This document shows positions 7,970-18,017 of a stretch of 64,000 bases of DNA, piece by piece. The position numbers were made by a program, and so were the translations under genes. The stretch lies in contig SVFQ01000002.1 in NCBI GenBank assembly GCA_015056765.1, positions 124,001-188,000 on the forward strand, read 5' to 3'. The stretch comes from Lachnospiraceae bacterium. Lineage in GTDB: Bacteria > Bacillota > Clostridia > Lachnospirales > Lachnospiraceae. Each line of letters begins with the position of its first letter. Within the stretch, counting starts at the first letter, position 1. The notes beneath the pieces were generated by a model. That model saw only the letters and a program-made list of their open reading frames with translations. It made no database searches and was not told the DNA's origin.

Positions 7970-10060
7970 TTAAGCATCTGCTTCCTCTTCTTTTTCCTTT
8001 GCTCTATTTGCTATCTCAGCATCCTGGATTTCCTGTGGAGCTTGTTCATAGCGGGCAAATTCATAGGAGAAGTCGCCTCTACCGCCGGTCATGGAGCGAA
8101 GGTCTGTGCAATAGCCATATAGTCCTGTCATTGGAATATCTGCTTCTATGCAGGTCTTGCCATCTGCCGTAGGATTCATACCCAGCACGCGACCTCTACG
8201 TTTATTCAGATCACCCATGACATCACCGGTAAACTGATCCGGTACGATGACTTTTAGGGAAGCGATGGGCTCAAGAAGTACCGGGGAGGCTTTCATGATA
8301 CCATCTTTGAATGCACCAATGGCTGCAGTCTTAAATGCCATTTCGGAGGAGTCTACTGCATGGTAAGAACCATCGTATAATACGGCTTTGATGCCTACTA
8401 CCGGATAGCCTGCCAGAGGTCCTCTCTGTACCCCTTCTGCGATACCTTTTTCAACCGCCGGGAAGAAGTTCTTCGGCACTGCGCCACCTACGACTTCCTG
8501 CTCGAAGATATACGGTGTCTCAAGGTCACCGGATGCAGAGAAGCGCATCTTTACATGACCGTACTGGCCATGTCCGCCAGACTGCTTTTTATACTTATAC
8601 TCTACATCAGAGTTTTTACGAATGGTCTCTCTAAAAGCTACCTTTGGTTTACTGAGTTTAATCTCACACTTATATTCATTGAGAAGCTTGCTGGCGATGA
8701 CATCCAGATGCTGGTCACCCATACCATACAGAAGCATCTGTCTGTTCTCTGCATCATTTACATTCTTGATGGTGAGATCTTCGTGGGTCATCTTCTGGAT
8801 GGCCTGTGCAATCTTATCGATATCCCCTTTATTTACCGGCTCATATCTCTTATAAGTGTATGGCGTTGGAAGGTCAGGCTTGCCATATTTGATGGTATGG
8901 CCTTTGGTAGATAAGGAATCACCGGTTCTGGCAGCAGTCAGTTTCGCAATGGCACCGATATCACCGGCATGCAGTTCCGGTACTTCGATTGGCTTATTGC
9001 CCTGTAATACATACAATTTACCAATCTTCATATCGATATCTTTATCTACGTTGTAGACTTCATCATCGGTTTTCAATACACCGGAGTATACCTTGATCAG
9101 GGAGTATTTACCGATATATGGATCCACAATGGTCTTCCAAATCTGACCGGATTTTGCTTTTGCAAAGTCATAGTCAGCTTCAAAGATTTCATTGGTCTTT
9201 AAATCCACACCGGCTACTTTTCTATTTTCAGGACTTGGGAAGTATTTAATCACATCATCCATCAAGGTGTAGATACCCTGGCACAACAGGTTGGAACCCA
9301 TGGTAATTGGGAATACGCTACAATCCATGACATTATTACGCATAGCCGCACGGATTTCCGCTTCAGAGAAGGATTCGCCATTAAAGAATCTTTCCATGAA
9401 TTCTTCGGATGTTTCAGCCACAGCTTCCAGCAAGGTGTCTTTACAGATTTTCAGGTTATCCTTACTGTAATCCGGGATTTCACATTCTACGACTTCTTTG
9501 CCTTGCCATCTATTACCTGTTTCCGTGATGACATTGATATAACCCACAAATTTCTCGTTTTCACGAATTGGTAAATGGAATGGAGCAATGCGCTTTCCGT
9601 ATTTATTCGTCAGATCTTCCACCACCTGTCTAAAGGAGGCAGAATCCACATCCATCTCATCTACGTAGAAAATACGTGGCAGATGATACTTTTCGCATAA
9701 ATCCCAAGCGCGCTCTGTACCTACTTCCACGCCGGCCTTTCCGGACACAACAATAATTGCTGCCCCTGCGGCCAACATAGCTTCTTCTACTTCTCCTGCA
9801 AAATCAAAGAAACCGGGAGTATCCAGAATGTTGAGTTTATAGCCTTGCCATTCGACTGGAATTACAGATGTGCCCAAAGAAATTTTACGAGCCTGCTCTT
9901 CTTTTTGGTAGTCTGAAATGGTATTACCATCCTCTACCTTACCCATACGACTTGTCAGTCCGGCCATATAAGCCATAGCCTCAGCCAGACTGGTTTTCCC
10001 CGAGCCCCCATGCCCGAGAAGTACCACGTTACGAATCTTGTCAGTTGTGTAAACGTTCAT
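7970..10060 (-). CDS. elongation factor G-like GTPase (EF-G paralogue type)
   Basis: 696 aa full-length EF-G architecture; G1 GHGGSGKTS, G3 DTPGFFDF, G4 position VDEMD; domain IV KKQSGGHGQYGHV. Confidence 0.9.
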   Translation of the reverse strand: MNVYTTDKIRNVVLLGHGGSGKTSLAEAMAYMAGLTSRMGKVEDGNTISDYQKEEQARKISLGTSVIPVEWQGYKLNILDTPGFFDFAGEVEEAMLAAGAAIIVVSGKAGVEVGTERAWDLCEKYHLPRIFYVDEMDVDSASFRQVVEDLTNKYGKRIAPFHLPIRENEKFVGYINVITETGNRWQGKEVVECEIPDYSKDNLKICKDTLLEAVAETSEEFMERFFNGESFSEAEIRAAMRNNVMDCSVFPITMGSNLLCQGIYTLMDDVIKYFPSPENRKVAGVDLKTNEIFEADYDFAKAKSGQIWKTIVDPYIGKYSLIKVYSGVLKTDDEVYNVDKDIDMKIGKLYVLQGNKPIEVPELHAGDIGAIAKLTAARTGDSLSTKGHTIKYGKPDLPTPYTYKRYEPVNKGDIDKIAQAIQKMTHEDLTIKNVNDAENRQMLLYGMGDQHLDVIASKLLNEYKCEIKLSKPKVAFRETIRKNSDVEYKYKKQSGGHGQYGHVKMRFSASGDLETPYIFEQEVVGGAVPKNFFPAVEKGIAEGVQRGPLAGYPVVGIKAVLYDGSYHAVDSSEMAFKTAAIGAFKDGIMKASPVLLEPIASLKVIVPDQFTGDVMGDLNKRRGRVLGMNPTADGKTCIEADIPMTGLYGYCTDLRSMTGGRGDFSYEFARYEQAPQEIQDAEIANRAKEKEEEADA

Positions 10061-10238
10061 GTGCTAAACCCTCCAAGCCTTTATAGTTTTTTACTTATAG
10101 ATATATTTTACTATCATCTATACGGGAGAGCAAGTATTATTCAGTCAATTATGTTTGAATTGTGTATATTTTTTGACAAATAGAGAAAATAAGGGATTCT
10201 ATCTAACGAAATAGGAGCGTATCTCTACGCTCCCAGCT

Positions 10239-11009
10239 TTATCCAAGGGCTACATCCAAAATCATCATGATGATGAAACCCAATGCAAAACTAATGGTAC
10301 CGATATTGGAGTGTTTGCCTTCCGCCATCTCCGGAACCAGTTCTTCTACCACCACATACATCATGGCACCGGCTGCAAAGCTAAGAAGATATGGCATCGT
10401 CGGAATCAGAAGTCCCGCTGCACCCAGAACCAAGACCGCACCGATAGGCTCAACCACACCGGATAATACCCCATACAGGAAAGTCCGCCACTTCGCTACG
10501 CCTTCTGCACGTAGTGGCATGGATACGATAGCGCCTTCCGGGAAATTCTGAATCGCGATACCAATGGCCAGGGCTAAGGCACCCATGAAGGATATGGTTT
10601 CATTCCCATAACGCCAGCCGGCGGCTACTACGCCTACCGCCATACCTTCCGGCAGATTGTGCAATGTCACAGCCAGTACCAGCTTCGTAGTACGCTTCAA
10701 ACCGCTTCTTGGTCCTTCCTCACTTTTATCAATGTGAATATGCGGAATAACCATGTCAAGAACCAGCAAAAAGAGCATACCAATGAAAAATCCAATGGCA
10801 GAAGGTATAAACCGAAGTTTTCCCATACTCTGTGCCTGCTCTAACGCCGGCAAAATCAAACTGAAAAAAGAAGCCGCCACCATGACACCGGCGGCAAATC
10901 CACCAAGACCTTTCTGGGTAGTCTGTTTCATCTCGTCCTTCATAAAGAAGACACAGGTTGCACCCAATGCGGTTCCTAAAAAAGGAATTAATATAATTGT
11001 CCAAATCAT
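10239..11009 (-). CDS. ZIP family metal transporter
   Basis: 256 aa polytopic; HNLPEGMAVGV and NFPEGAIVSMPL motifs. Confidence 0.92.
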   Translation of the reverse strand: MIWTIILIPFLGTALGATCVFFMKDEMKQTTQKGLGGFAAGVMVAASFFSLILPALEQAQSMGKLRFIPSAIGFFIGMLFLLVLDMVIPHIHIDKSEEGPRSGLKRTTKLVLAVTLHNLPEGMAVGVVAAGWRYGNETISFMGALALAIGIAIQNFPEGAIVSMPLRAEGVAKWRTFLYGVLSGVVEPIGAVLVLGAAGLLIPTMPYLLSFAAGAMMYVVVEELVPEMAEGKHSNIGTISFALGFIIMMILDVALG

Positions 11010-11076
11010 AACCCATCACTCCTCACTTATGTTTTCCACCTTCTATTTTAACAAAAGATTTCAAAATTTGAATATT

Positions 11077-11088
11077 GAACATCCGTTC
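11077..11088. promoter_or_regulatory. putative LexA/SOS box GAACATCCGTTC within promoter TTGAAC-N17-TACACT
   Basis: Perfect GAAC-N4-GTTC between and overlapping promoter elements of the downstream plus-strand gene. Confidence 0.55.
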
Positions 11089-11139
11089 TATCTGTGCTAC
11101 ACTTAAATCGAAAATTTGTTCTATTGTTAGAGGTTATGT

Positions 11140-11424
11140 ATGAAGCGAGTATTTGATGTAGACGTAATATGTGAGCACAGGACCGACGCTACCACTGTGC
11201 CCATGAGATTTAGACTGATGAATGATGAAGGAGTCTATGAATCCTACTCGATTTCTGCCTATAAGCTTGTTCCCACCCATGGATGTTATACCTCCAGTGA
11301 CAGTGTCTATGTCTGTGACAGCACCCAGATTTTCGAGTGCCGTGTCACTATCTTTGGTTTGCAACGCATCGTGCGACTCTACTATGAGCCCAAGTCCGGC
11401 AACTCTTGGAAATTAGCGGTATAA
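11140..11424 (+). CDS. small hypothetical protein, possibly SOS-regulated
   Basis: 94 aa, own promoter and terminator; no recognisable family. Confidence 0.7.
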   Translation: MKRVFDVDVICEHRTDATTVPMRFRLMNDEGVYESYSISAYKLVPTHGCYTSSDSVYVCDSTQIFECRVTIFGLQRIVRLYYEPKSGNSWKLAV

Positions 11425-11427
11425 AAA

Positions 11428-11457
11428 AGTCCTCTAACCCGGTTGGATTAGAGGACT
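11428..11457. terminator. bidirectional terminator
   Basis: agtcctctaa / ttagaggact stem between convergent genes. Confidence 0.7.
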
Positions 11458-11468
11458 TGATTGTCTCA

Positions 11469-12188
11469 TTATGCAGTTTCTTCTGCGATTTTATCTAAAA
11501 TTCTTTGGCGTACCATTTCAGCAATTTCATTGGTACGCATGTTTTTGTATTCCTCGTATGGGATAGGCTTTAAGTAATGCACATAGGTAGTAACAGGACC
11601 CAGGTGGTAACTGTTATATACTTTATAGGAATCGATTAAGGCGATAGGGACAATAGGTGCTTTTGCTTTGATGGCCACCTTGAAACTTCCGGGTTTAAAG
11701 GCTACCGGAATGTTACGATTGTTGAACTTATAGCCACCCTCCGGGAAGATGATGAATTTGCGTCCTTTTTCCCGAATTTCCTTGGCAGTCTCGTTGAAGA
11801 TATCTACAGTCTGACGCAGGTCTTTGATTTTCAAACGCTTAGACTCTGTCAAATCTACGAACTCATTTACCAGAATTGTGTGACTTTTGCGCTCGTCCAT
11901 GATGAAAGCGCAAGGCTCTTTATGGGTATACATGATACCCAGTGCATCGTACTTTCCCTGGTGATTTGGAACCATGACATAGCCGCCTTCTTTGGGAAGG
12001 TTTTCGATGCCGGTGGCAATGGTCTTTACCTTACCGGTGCGATTCATGAGATAGACCACATGCATGGCTAATTTGTATCTGCGAACTTCGTCATACTTTT
12101 CCTTATGATCAGCGTAGTAACGCATCTTGGTTATCATGTAAGGTGCCCGAAATAGATTCATCAGGATCACGTAAAAAAATTTAAGCAT
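11469..12188 (-). CDS. plsC: 1-acyl-sn-glycerol-3-phosphate acyltransferase (PlsC family)
   Basis: NHQGKYDALG (NHxxxxD) and IFPEGGYKF motifs; start MLKFFYVILMN preferred over ORF start 12254. Confidence 0.9.
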   Translation of the reverse strand: MLKFFYVILMNLFRAPYMITKMRYYADHKEKYDEVRRYKLAMHVVYLMNRTGKVKTIATGIENLPKEGGYVMVPNHQGKYDALGIMYTHKEPCAFIMDERKSHTILVNEFVDLTESKRLKIKDLRQTVDIFNETAKEIREKGRKFIIFPEGGYKFNNRNIPVAFKPGSFKVAIKAKAPIVPIALIDSYKVYNSYHLGPVTTYVHYLKPIPYEEYKNMRTNEIAEMVRQRILDKIAEETA

Positions 12189-12356
12189 AGTTTTCTCCCA
12201 CTTGTATATTATAACGGAGACGGAAAACATGTTCAAATTATGTTCAGAAGTCAAACAATTTTAACACTTTAACTTGATAAATTGCCCTTGCTCCTCTATA
12301 GTAATAAATAAGAGTTTGCTCCAAGGGGCAGCCAGAAAACAACTGAGGGAAAACAC

Positions 12357-13460
12357 ATGACAAACAATAGTGCATTTCATAGTATCGGATTTATTGGACT
12401 TGGCTTGATCGGCGGTTCTGTAGCAAAGGCTGCAAAACTTGCTTATCCAAATCTGGAAATCTATTTTTATGACAAAGATGAAATCACAATTACATTAGCA
12501 GAAGAAAAGGGTTACCATTACGTAGAACTAACGGATCCTAAATTGACCCAGGCGGAGATTCTCTTTCTATGTGGTCCGGTACTTGCCAATAGTGAAAATC
12601 TAAAAAACATAGCAAATCAGCTGGGAGATGATACATTATTGACTGATGTGGGCTCTGTAAAAAAAGAGATTACAGACGAAGTATCTGCTTTGGGACTTAA
12701 CGCGAAGTTCATCGGTGGTCATCCCATGGCAGGTAGTGAACGTATCGGTTTTGCAAACAGTACCCATAAGATTCTGAAGAATGCATATTATATTCTTTCA
12801 CCAAGTGACGCTAATACGACAGCGCAAATAGAGAAGCTGACTAGCTTTGTTACAGCCATCGGTGCTTTGCCACTTACATTGGCGCCGGAGAAGCACGACT
12901 ACGTGACAGCTGCCATTTCTCATCTGCCACATGTCATTTCTGCATCCTTGGTGAATCTAGTAAAAAATTCCGATGATCCAAATGGCACCATGAAGATGAT
13001 TGCGGCAGGCGGGTTTAAGGATATCACCAGAATATCCTCATCCTCACCCACTATGTGGGAACACATCTGCATGACCAATAAGGATAATATCCTGGCACTA
13101 CTGGATGACTATATGGCATCCCTGTCTGCTATTCGAAGTGAAATCGAAGCACAGAAAAGTGATGAGATCCATGACTTCTTTGATTCTGCCAGAACCTACA
13201 GGGACTCCTTCCCGGAGACCAGTTCCGGTCCAATCAAAAAGGCACACGTATTCTATGTAGAGATTCCGGATGAGAATGGTGCACTAGCTACCATCGTGAC
13301 GCTACTTGCCTTTGCACAAATCTCTATCAAAAACATCAGCATCACCCATAATCGTGAGGTGGCGCAAGGTTCTCTACGTATGGAATTATACGAAGAAAAA
13401 GATTTGCCAAGAGCAATGCAGATCCTACAAGAAAAGAACTATCAGGTATTTCAATCATAA
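12357..13460 (+). CDS. tyrA: prephenate dehydrogenase with C-terminal ACT-like domain
   Basis: IGFIGLGLIGGSVAKAAK Rossmann motif; GGHPMAGSE; C-terminal HVFYVEIPDENGALATI ACT-like. Confidence 0.93.
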   Translation: MTNNSAFHSIGFIGLGLIGGSVAKAAKLAYPNLEIYFYDKDEITITLAEEKGYHYVELTDPKLTQAEILFLCGPVLANSENLKNIANQLGDDTLLTDVGSVKKEITDEVSALGLNAKFIGGHPMAGSERIGFANSTHKILKNAYYILSPSDANTTAQIEKLTSFVTAIGALPLTLAPEKHDYVTAAISHLPHVISASLVNLVKNSDDPNGTMKMIAAGGFKDITRISSSSPTMWEHICMTNKDNILALLDDYMASLSAIRSEIEAQKSDEIHDFFDSARTYRDSFPETSSGPIKKAHVFYVEIPDENGALATIVTLLAFAQISIKNISITHNREVAQGSLRMELYEEKDLPRAMQILQEKNYQVFQS

Positions 13461-13462
13461 AC

Positions 13463-13486
13463 AAAAGGAGCACTTCGCTCCTTTTT
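13463..13486 (+). terminator. tyrA terminator
   Basis: aaaaggagc-acttc-gctccttttt. Confidence 0.75.
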
Positions 13487-13582
13487 GTTTACCATTGAAT
13501 AGACCGCTGACAGTCGGTGTGGAAAAGCGCAAGCAATGAGGCTGTCAGAACGGAGTAGCGTCTCACCCATTTATGCAATGTC

Positions 13583-15025
13583 TTAGTCATGTTGTAGTTC
13601 ATCCCAAATCTCAAAATAATTCTCGAATGTCTTACGACAACATTCTGGATTCTCTATCACAATACCAGGTATACGAAGGCCTGTTAATGTGAAAGACATG
13701 GCTACACGATGATCCTCATAAGTATGTATCAAATGTTTGTTTAAACCCTGTCTCGCAAAAGTAATGGAAAGTCGATCGCAATAAGCGGCTTCTTCTAGTG
13801 GATAAATTCGAATTCCATCTTCTAATTCTTCCACCCTTATCCCCAAGGTAGATAGATTATCTATGATAGCATGGATTCTATCACACTCCTGGCCTCTGAT
13901 ATGAGCAATGCCCGTAATTTCTGTGACAGAATCCGCAAAAGGTGCAATGGCCGCCAATGTCAGTGCCTGATCTGAGAACTGATTCATATTGATATGGACA
14001 CCATGTAATACAGGAAATCTGTATTGACGTTCTTTGCCTTCTGCGTCGTGGATGACATAATGATTTGTTTCCACAGGTGATTTTAGGCGCAAGCCCTTCT
14101 CACCCTCTTCTACCTTGCAGCCCATTTGCTCTAATACATCTAGGAACTTCAGGTCACCCTGATGCAAGTCGCGCCGGACATTCTCTACTTCCACTTCTCC
14201 GCCTAGGATAGCTGCGGCTGCATAGAAGTAGCACGCACCGGACATATCCACTTCAATCTGGTAATCCTGGACTTTGATTGGCTCTCTGCCATCTACTACA
14301 TAGGTATCTCCATCAAAGGTCACCGGAACGCCGAAGTCCTTCAACAAATCCATCGTCATCCGGATGTAAGTGCCGGTCTTCTTCTCACTGGTCACGCGTA
14401 TCTTTCCCACTACGCCGGATCCGGCAAAGGTCAGAAGCCACGCTGTCAGATACTGGGTGCTACGGCTGATATCTAATTCCAGTTGATATGTCTTTTGCGC
14501 AATTTTTTCAGCCTGCAGTTCGTTTTCTTCAGAAGACGCTTCATCTGAAAGCGCAAATAGGCCTCGAAGTTTGATTGGCAGATGACCTTTTTCCTCCAAA
14601 TACCGGAAAGAAACCCCCAAATCTTCTAGGGTGTGAAACAGCTCCTTCATAGGTCTTTTCTTCATCTGCTCCGAGCACTGAATCTCGTACTCTCCATCGG
14701 AAAAGGCTAAGAAGGAAGTCAGGAATCTGGCGCCGGTACCGGCAGAGCCCACATCGATAGTAGCTTTTTTCTTCGGTATATCCCTGCCACATCCATGAAC
14801 TGTGACTTGATAGTTTTTTTCATCTATCTCCAGCTCATAGCCCAAATCTCTCAGGCTTTGTAAGAAATGTCTGGTATCATCGCTGAATTGAACCCCGGAA
14901 ACGACAGAAGTTCCCTCTGACTTCGCTGCCAAAAGAAGGACTCGGTTGCTGAGGCTTTTCGACCCCGGTACCTTGATTATGTCCTTCATTTTGCGCTTCA
15001 TCATGGGAACTTCGTAAGTAGTCAT
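13583..15025 (-). CDS. aroA: 3-phosphoshikimate 1-carboxyvinyltransferase
   Basis: KVPGSKSLSNRVLLLAA; GSAGTGARFL; HTYEDHRVAMSF. Confidence 0.95.
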   Translation of the reverse strand: MTTYEVPMMKRKMKDIIKVPGSKSLSNRVLLLAAKSEGTSVVSGVQFSDDTRHFLQSLRDLGYELEIDEKNYQVTVHGCGRDIPKKKATIDVGSAGTGARFLTSFLAFSDGEYEIQCSEQMKKRPMKELFHTLEDLGVSFRYLEEKGHLPIKLRGLFALSDEASSEENELQAEKIAQKTYQLELDISRSTQYLTAWLLTFAGSGVVGKIRVTSEKKTGTYIRMTMDLLKDFGVPVTFDGDTYVVDGREPIKVQDYQIEVDMSGACYFYAAAAILGGEVEVENVRRDLHQGDLKFLDVLEQMGCKVEEGEKGLRLKSPVETNHYVIHDAEGKERQYRFPVLHGVHINMNQFSDQALTLAAIAPFADSVTEITGIAHIRGQECDRIHAIIDNLSTLGIRVEELEDGIRIYPLEEAAYCDRLSITFARQGLNKHLIHTYEDHRVAMSFTLTGLRIPGIVIENPECCRKTFENYFEIWDELQHD

Positions 15026-15039
15026 AATTATCTCCGCTG

Positions 15040-15384
15040 TTATTCCTGTGTGCCGTTATGAATCATGTCATAAATGCTAATCTTATTGGCATCCAGTCCT
15101 GCCATGCCAACAAAGGTAGCTCCATAGTTAAATACGGACTCGTCTTCCGGATTTACCTCGATACGAACAATCTTCAAGAAAGAGTGAATCACTTCACCGG
15201 TCCAAATACGAAGATTTGCTTCATATACGCCTTTGATTTCAAGTTTTGCAGGGCTTGTAAAACCAACACCAGTCTTAGACAAGTCTGTTACTTCGATTTT
15301 TGCTTCCTGGGTATCCCCCTGTAATCCTTTGATTACCAATTCGGAATTGAGTTCCAAACGTCTGCTTTTTCTACGATCTTCCAT
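15040..15384 (-). CDS. PilZ domain protein
   Basis: 114 aa; RRKSRR and DLSKTGVGF (RxxxR ... DxSxxG) c-di-GMP-binding-type motifs. Confidence 0.8.
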   Translation of the reverse strand: MEDRRKSRRLELNSELVIKGLQGDTQEAKIEVTDLSKTGVGFTSPAKLEIKGVYEANLRIWTGEVIHSFLKIVRIEVNPEDESVFNYGATFVGMAGLDANKISIYDMIHNGTQE

Positions 15385-15483
15385 AACCCACCTCTAAATC
15401 ATAAAATTGTTTTACCAACAATTCCATTGTAAAGCATTCCTACGCATTTGTCACTTTTCAATCAGGATAAATTCCTAAGCTTC

Positions 15484-16515
15484 TTAGTGAATAAACATAG
15501 CATCGCCGAAGGAGAAGAAACGATATCTCTCCTGCACCGCCACTTCATAAGCATGCAACACATGCTCTCTTCCTGCCAGGGCGCTGACAAGCATCACCAG
15601 GGTTGACTCCGGTAAATGGAAGTTGGTAATGAGTGCATCCAGTACCTGGAACTTATAGCCCGGATAGATGAAAATCTGGGTATCACCGCTTCCCGGCATT
15701 ACTTTACCATCTACCGCAGCGCTTTCGATGGTACGGGTAGAGGTAGTACCGACACAGATGACTCTGCCACCCTTTGCTTTGGTTTCATTGATGGCATCAG
15801 CCGCTTCCTTAGATACATGATAATACTCAGAATGCATATGGTGATTCAATACATTTTCTTCTTTGACCGGACGGAAAGTGCCAAGTCCAACATGTAGCGT
15901 CACATATACGAGACGCACGCCCTTTTCTTCAATTCTCTGAAGAAGCTCCTTGGTAAAGTGAAGGCCTGCTGTAGGAGCAGCTGCACTACCTTCATACTTT
16001 GCATATACAGTCTGATATCTGTTACGGTCCTGCAGTTTATGGGTGATATAGGGTGGTAAAGGCATCTCGCCTAAGCGGTCCAGTACTTCTTCAAAGATAC
16101 CTTCATAGGAGAACTGTACCAGTCGGTTACCATCCTCTAACACATCGATAATCTTTGCACTGAGAACGCCATCACCAAAGGTAATTTCTGCACCTACACG
16201 GCATTTCTTACCTGGTTTTACCAGTGTTTCCCAGACATCCTTCTCACGGCGCTTCAGGAGTAGAATCTCCACTGTCGCACCGGTATCCTTCTTCGTTCCC
16301 ATAAGTCTGGCCGGAATGACCTTGGTATCATTTAATACCAGGCAGTCACCGGGATTCAGGTCATCGATGATGTCATGAAATACCGCATGTTCGATTTCCC
16401 CTGTCACCTTATCCAGCTTCATGAGTCTGGAGGAAGATCGATCCTCCAGAGGATCCTGCGCAATCAGTTCCTCCGGCAGATCATAATAAAAATCACTTTT
16501 TAATAATTGTTCCAT
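15484..16515 (-). CDS. queA: S-adenosylmethionine:tRNA ribosyltransferase-isomerase
   Basis: [46 protein letters not shown]. Confidence 0.97.
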   Translation of the reverse strand: MEQLLKSDFYYDLPEELIAQDPLEDRSSSRLMKLDKVTGEIEHAVFHDIIDDLNPGDCLVLNDTKVIPARLMGTKKDTGATVEILLLKRREKDVWETLVKPGKKCRVGAEITFGDGVLSAKIIDVLEDGNRLVQFSYEGIFEEVLDRLGEMPLPPYITHKLQDRNRYQTVYAKYEGSAAAPTAGLHFTKELLQRIEEKGVRLVYVTLHVGLGTFRPVKEENVLNHHMHSEYYHVSKEAADAINETKAKGGRVICVGTTSTRTIESAAVDGKVMPGSGDTQIFIYPGYKFQVLDALITNFHLPESTLVMLVSALAGREHVLHAYEVAVQERYRFFSFGDAMFIH

Positions 16516-16534
16516 TTTAACTAACCAATTCTAA

Positions 16535-17953
16535 CTATTTGCCTGCTCTTTTCAAGAAAGAAACATAGCCACGAAATGTCTCATAAAGATCTACTTTGCT
16601 GATGCATTCCCAAGGTGCGTGCATGTTCAGAACAGCCACACCGCTATCGATGACATTCATACCGTATTTTGCCAGGTATAAAGCGATAGTTCCGCCGCCA
16701 CCTGCATCTACTTTACCAAGTTCTGCTGTCTGGAATACGACTTTGTCTGCATCCATCATGGCTCTGATCTGTGCAACGTATTCTGCGTTAGCATCACTAC
16801 TGCCGTATTTACCTCTGGATCCGGTGTATTTGTTGTATACCATACCGCCACCAAAGTAAGCACTGTTCTTCTTGTCGAACTGTCCTGCGTAAGTAGGATC
16901 GTAAGCAGCACTTACATCAGAAGAAAGCATGAAGGAATTCTTCATAATTCTGCGTACATATAAGTTTCCATCAAAGCCTGTTAAAGCTGCAAGTTCTGCT
17001 ACGACATTCTCAAAGAACATGGACTGCATACCGGTTGCACCATCAGAACCGATTTCTTCTTTATCAGCCAGGATTGCACAGGTAGTACGCTCAGGAGTCT
17101 TCACTTCCATCAAAGCTCTTACAGATGGATATGCACAAACTCTATCATCGTGGCCATAGCCCAGAATCATGCTGCGGTCAAAACCTGCATCACGGCATTT
17201 GCCAGCCGGTACTACTTCGATTTCTGCAGAGAGGAAATCCTCTTCTTCGAAATCATAGGTATCTTTCAGAATCTGAAGAATAGCTTTCTTTACAGCATCC
17301 TTACCATCTGCTTCTTCTTTGTCTTTGGCAGCAGTTTTCTTAATGGTAAGTGGTTTACTTCCGATGATGACATCCAAAGCTTCGCCTTCGATGACTTTGC
17401 TGGCTTTCTTGTCCATCTGCTCTGCAGCCAAGTGAATGAGAAGGTCAGAAATGAAGAATACAGGATCATCTTCATCTTCACCTACATTTAATTCTACTGT
17501 GGTACCATCTTTCTTCACTACCACGCCATGAAGAGCCAGAGGGATAGTTACCCACTGGTATTTCTTCACACCACCGTAATAGTGGGTGTCAAGGTATGCA
17601 AAATCAGTATCTTCATAAAGAGGATTCTGTTTGATATCCAATCTAGGAGAGTCGATATGTGCACCTAAGATGTTCATGCCTTCTGTCAAAGGCTTCTTAC
17701 CGATGATGAAAGCTGCTAAAGTCTTGTTCATCTGTACGGCATATACTTTATCACCGGCTTTTAATTTCTTACCGGATTCAATGGCTTTCTCTAATTCTAC
17801 GAAACCTGCATCCTCTAAAGTATTGACAATCTGGTCTACTGCTTCACGCTCTGTTTTTGCGTGATCTAAGAAAAACTTATAGTCTTCTGCAAATTTCATT
17901 GCATCTTTGGTCTGTTTGTCTGTGTATTCTTTCCACACATTTTTACGTTCCAT
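16535..17953 (-). CDS. M18 family aminopeptidase
   Basis: GAHIDSPRLDIKQNPLYED; DKEEIGSDGATGMQS. Confidence 0.93.
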   Translation of the reverse strand: MERKNVWKEYTDKQTKDAMKFAEDYKFFLDHAKTEREAVDQIVNTLEDAGFVELEKAIESGKKLKAGDKVYAVQMNKTLAAFIIGKKPLTEGMNILGAHIDSPRLDIKQNPLYEDTDFAYLDTHYYGGVKKYQWVTIPLALHGVVVKKDGTTVELNVGEDEDDPVFFISDLLIHLAAEQMDKKASKVIEGEALDVIIGSKPLTIKKTAAKDKEEADGKDAVKKAILQILKDTYDFEEEDFLSAEIEVVPAGKCRDAGFDRSMILGYGHDDRVCAYPSVRALMEVKTPERTTCAILADKEEIGSDGATGMQSMFFENVVAELAALTGFDGNLYVRRIMKNSFMLSSDVSAAYDPTYAGQFDKKNSAYFGGGMVYNKYTGSRGKYGSSDANAEYVAQIRAMMDADKVVFQTAELGKVDAGGGGTIALYLAKYGMNVIDSGVAVLNMHAPWECISKVDLYETFRGYVSFLKRAGK

Positions 17954-18017
17954 GTTTACCTTCTTTCTGAAATCCCAGGTTGACCAGGATTTCCATTACG
18001 CTAAGTCTTATCTATTC

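Noticed and set aside
8555-9056. Plus-strand ORFs inside the EF-G-like gene
   Set aside because: Fully antisense to a strongly supported coding sequence.
12297-12356. tyrA leader considered as a T-box or amino-acid riboswitch
   Set aside because: Too short and lacks the T-box sequence; only a promoter TTGATA-17-TATAGT is visible.
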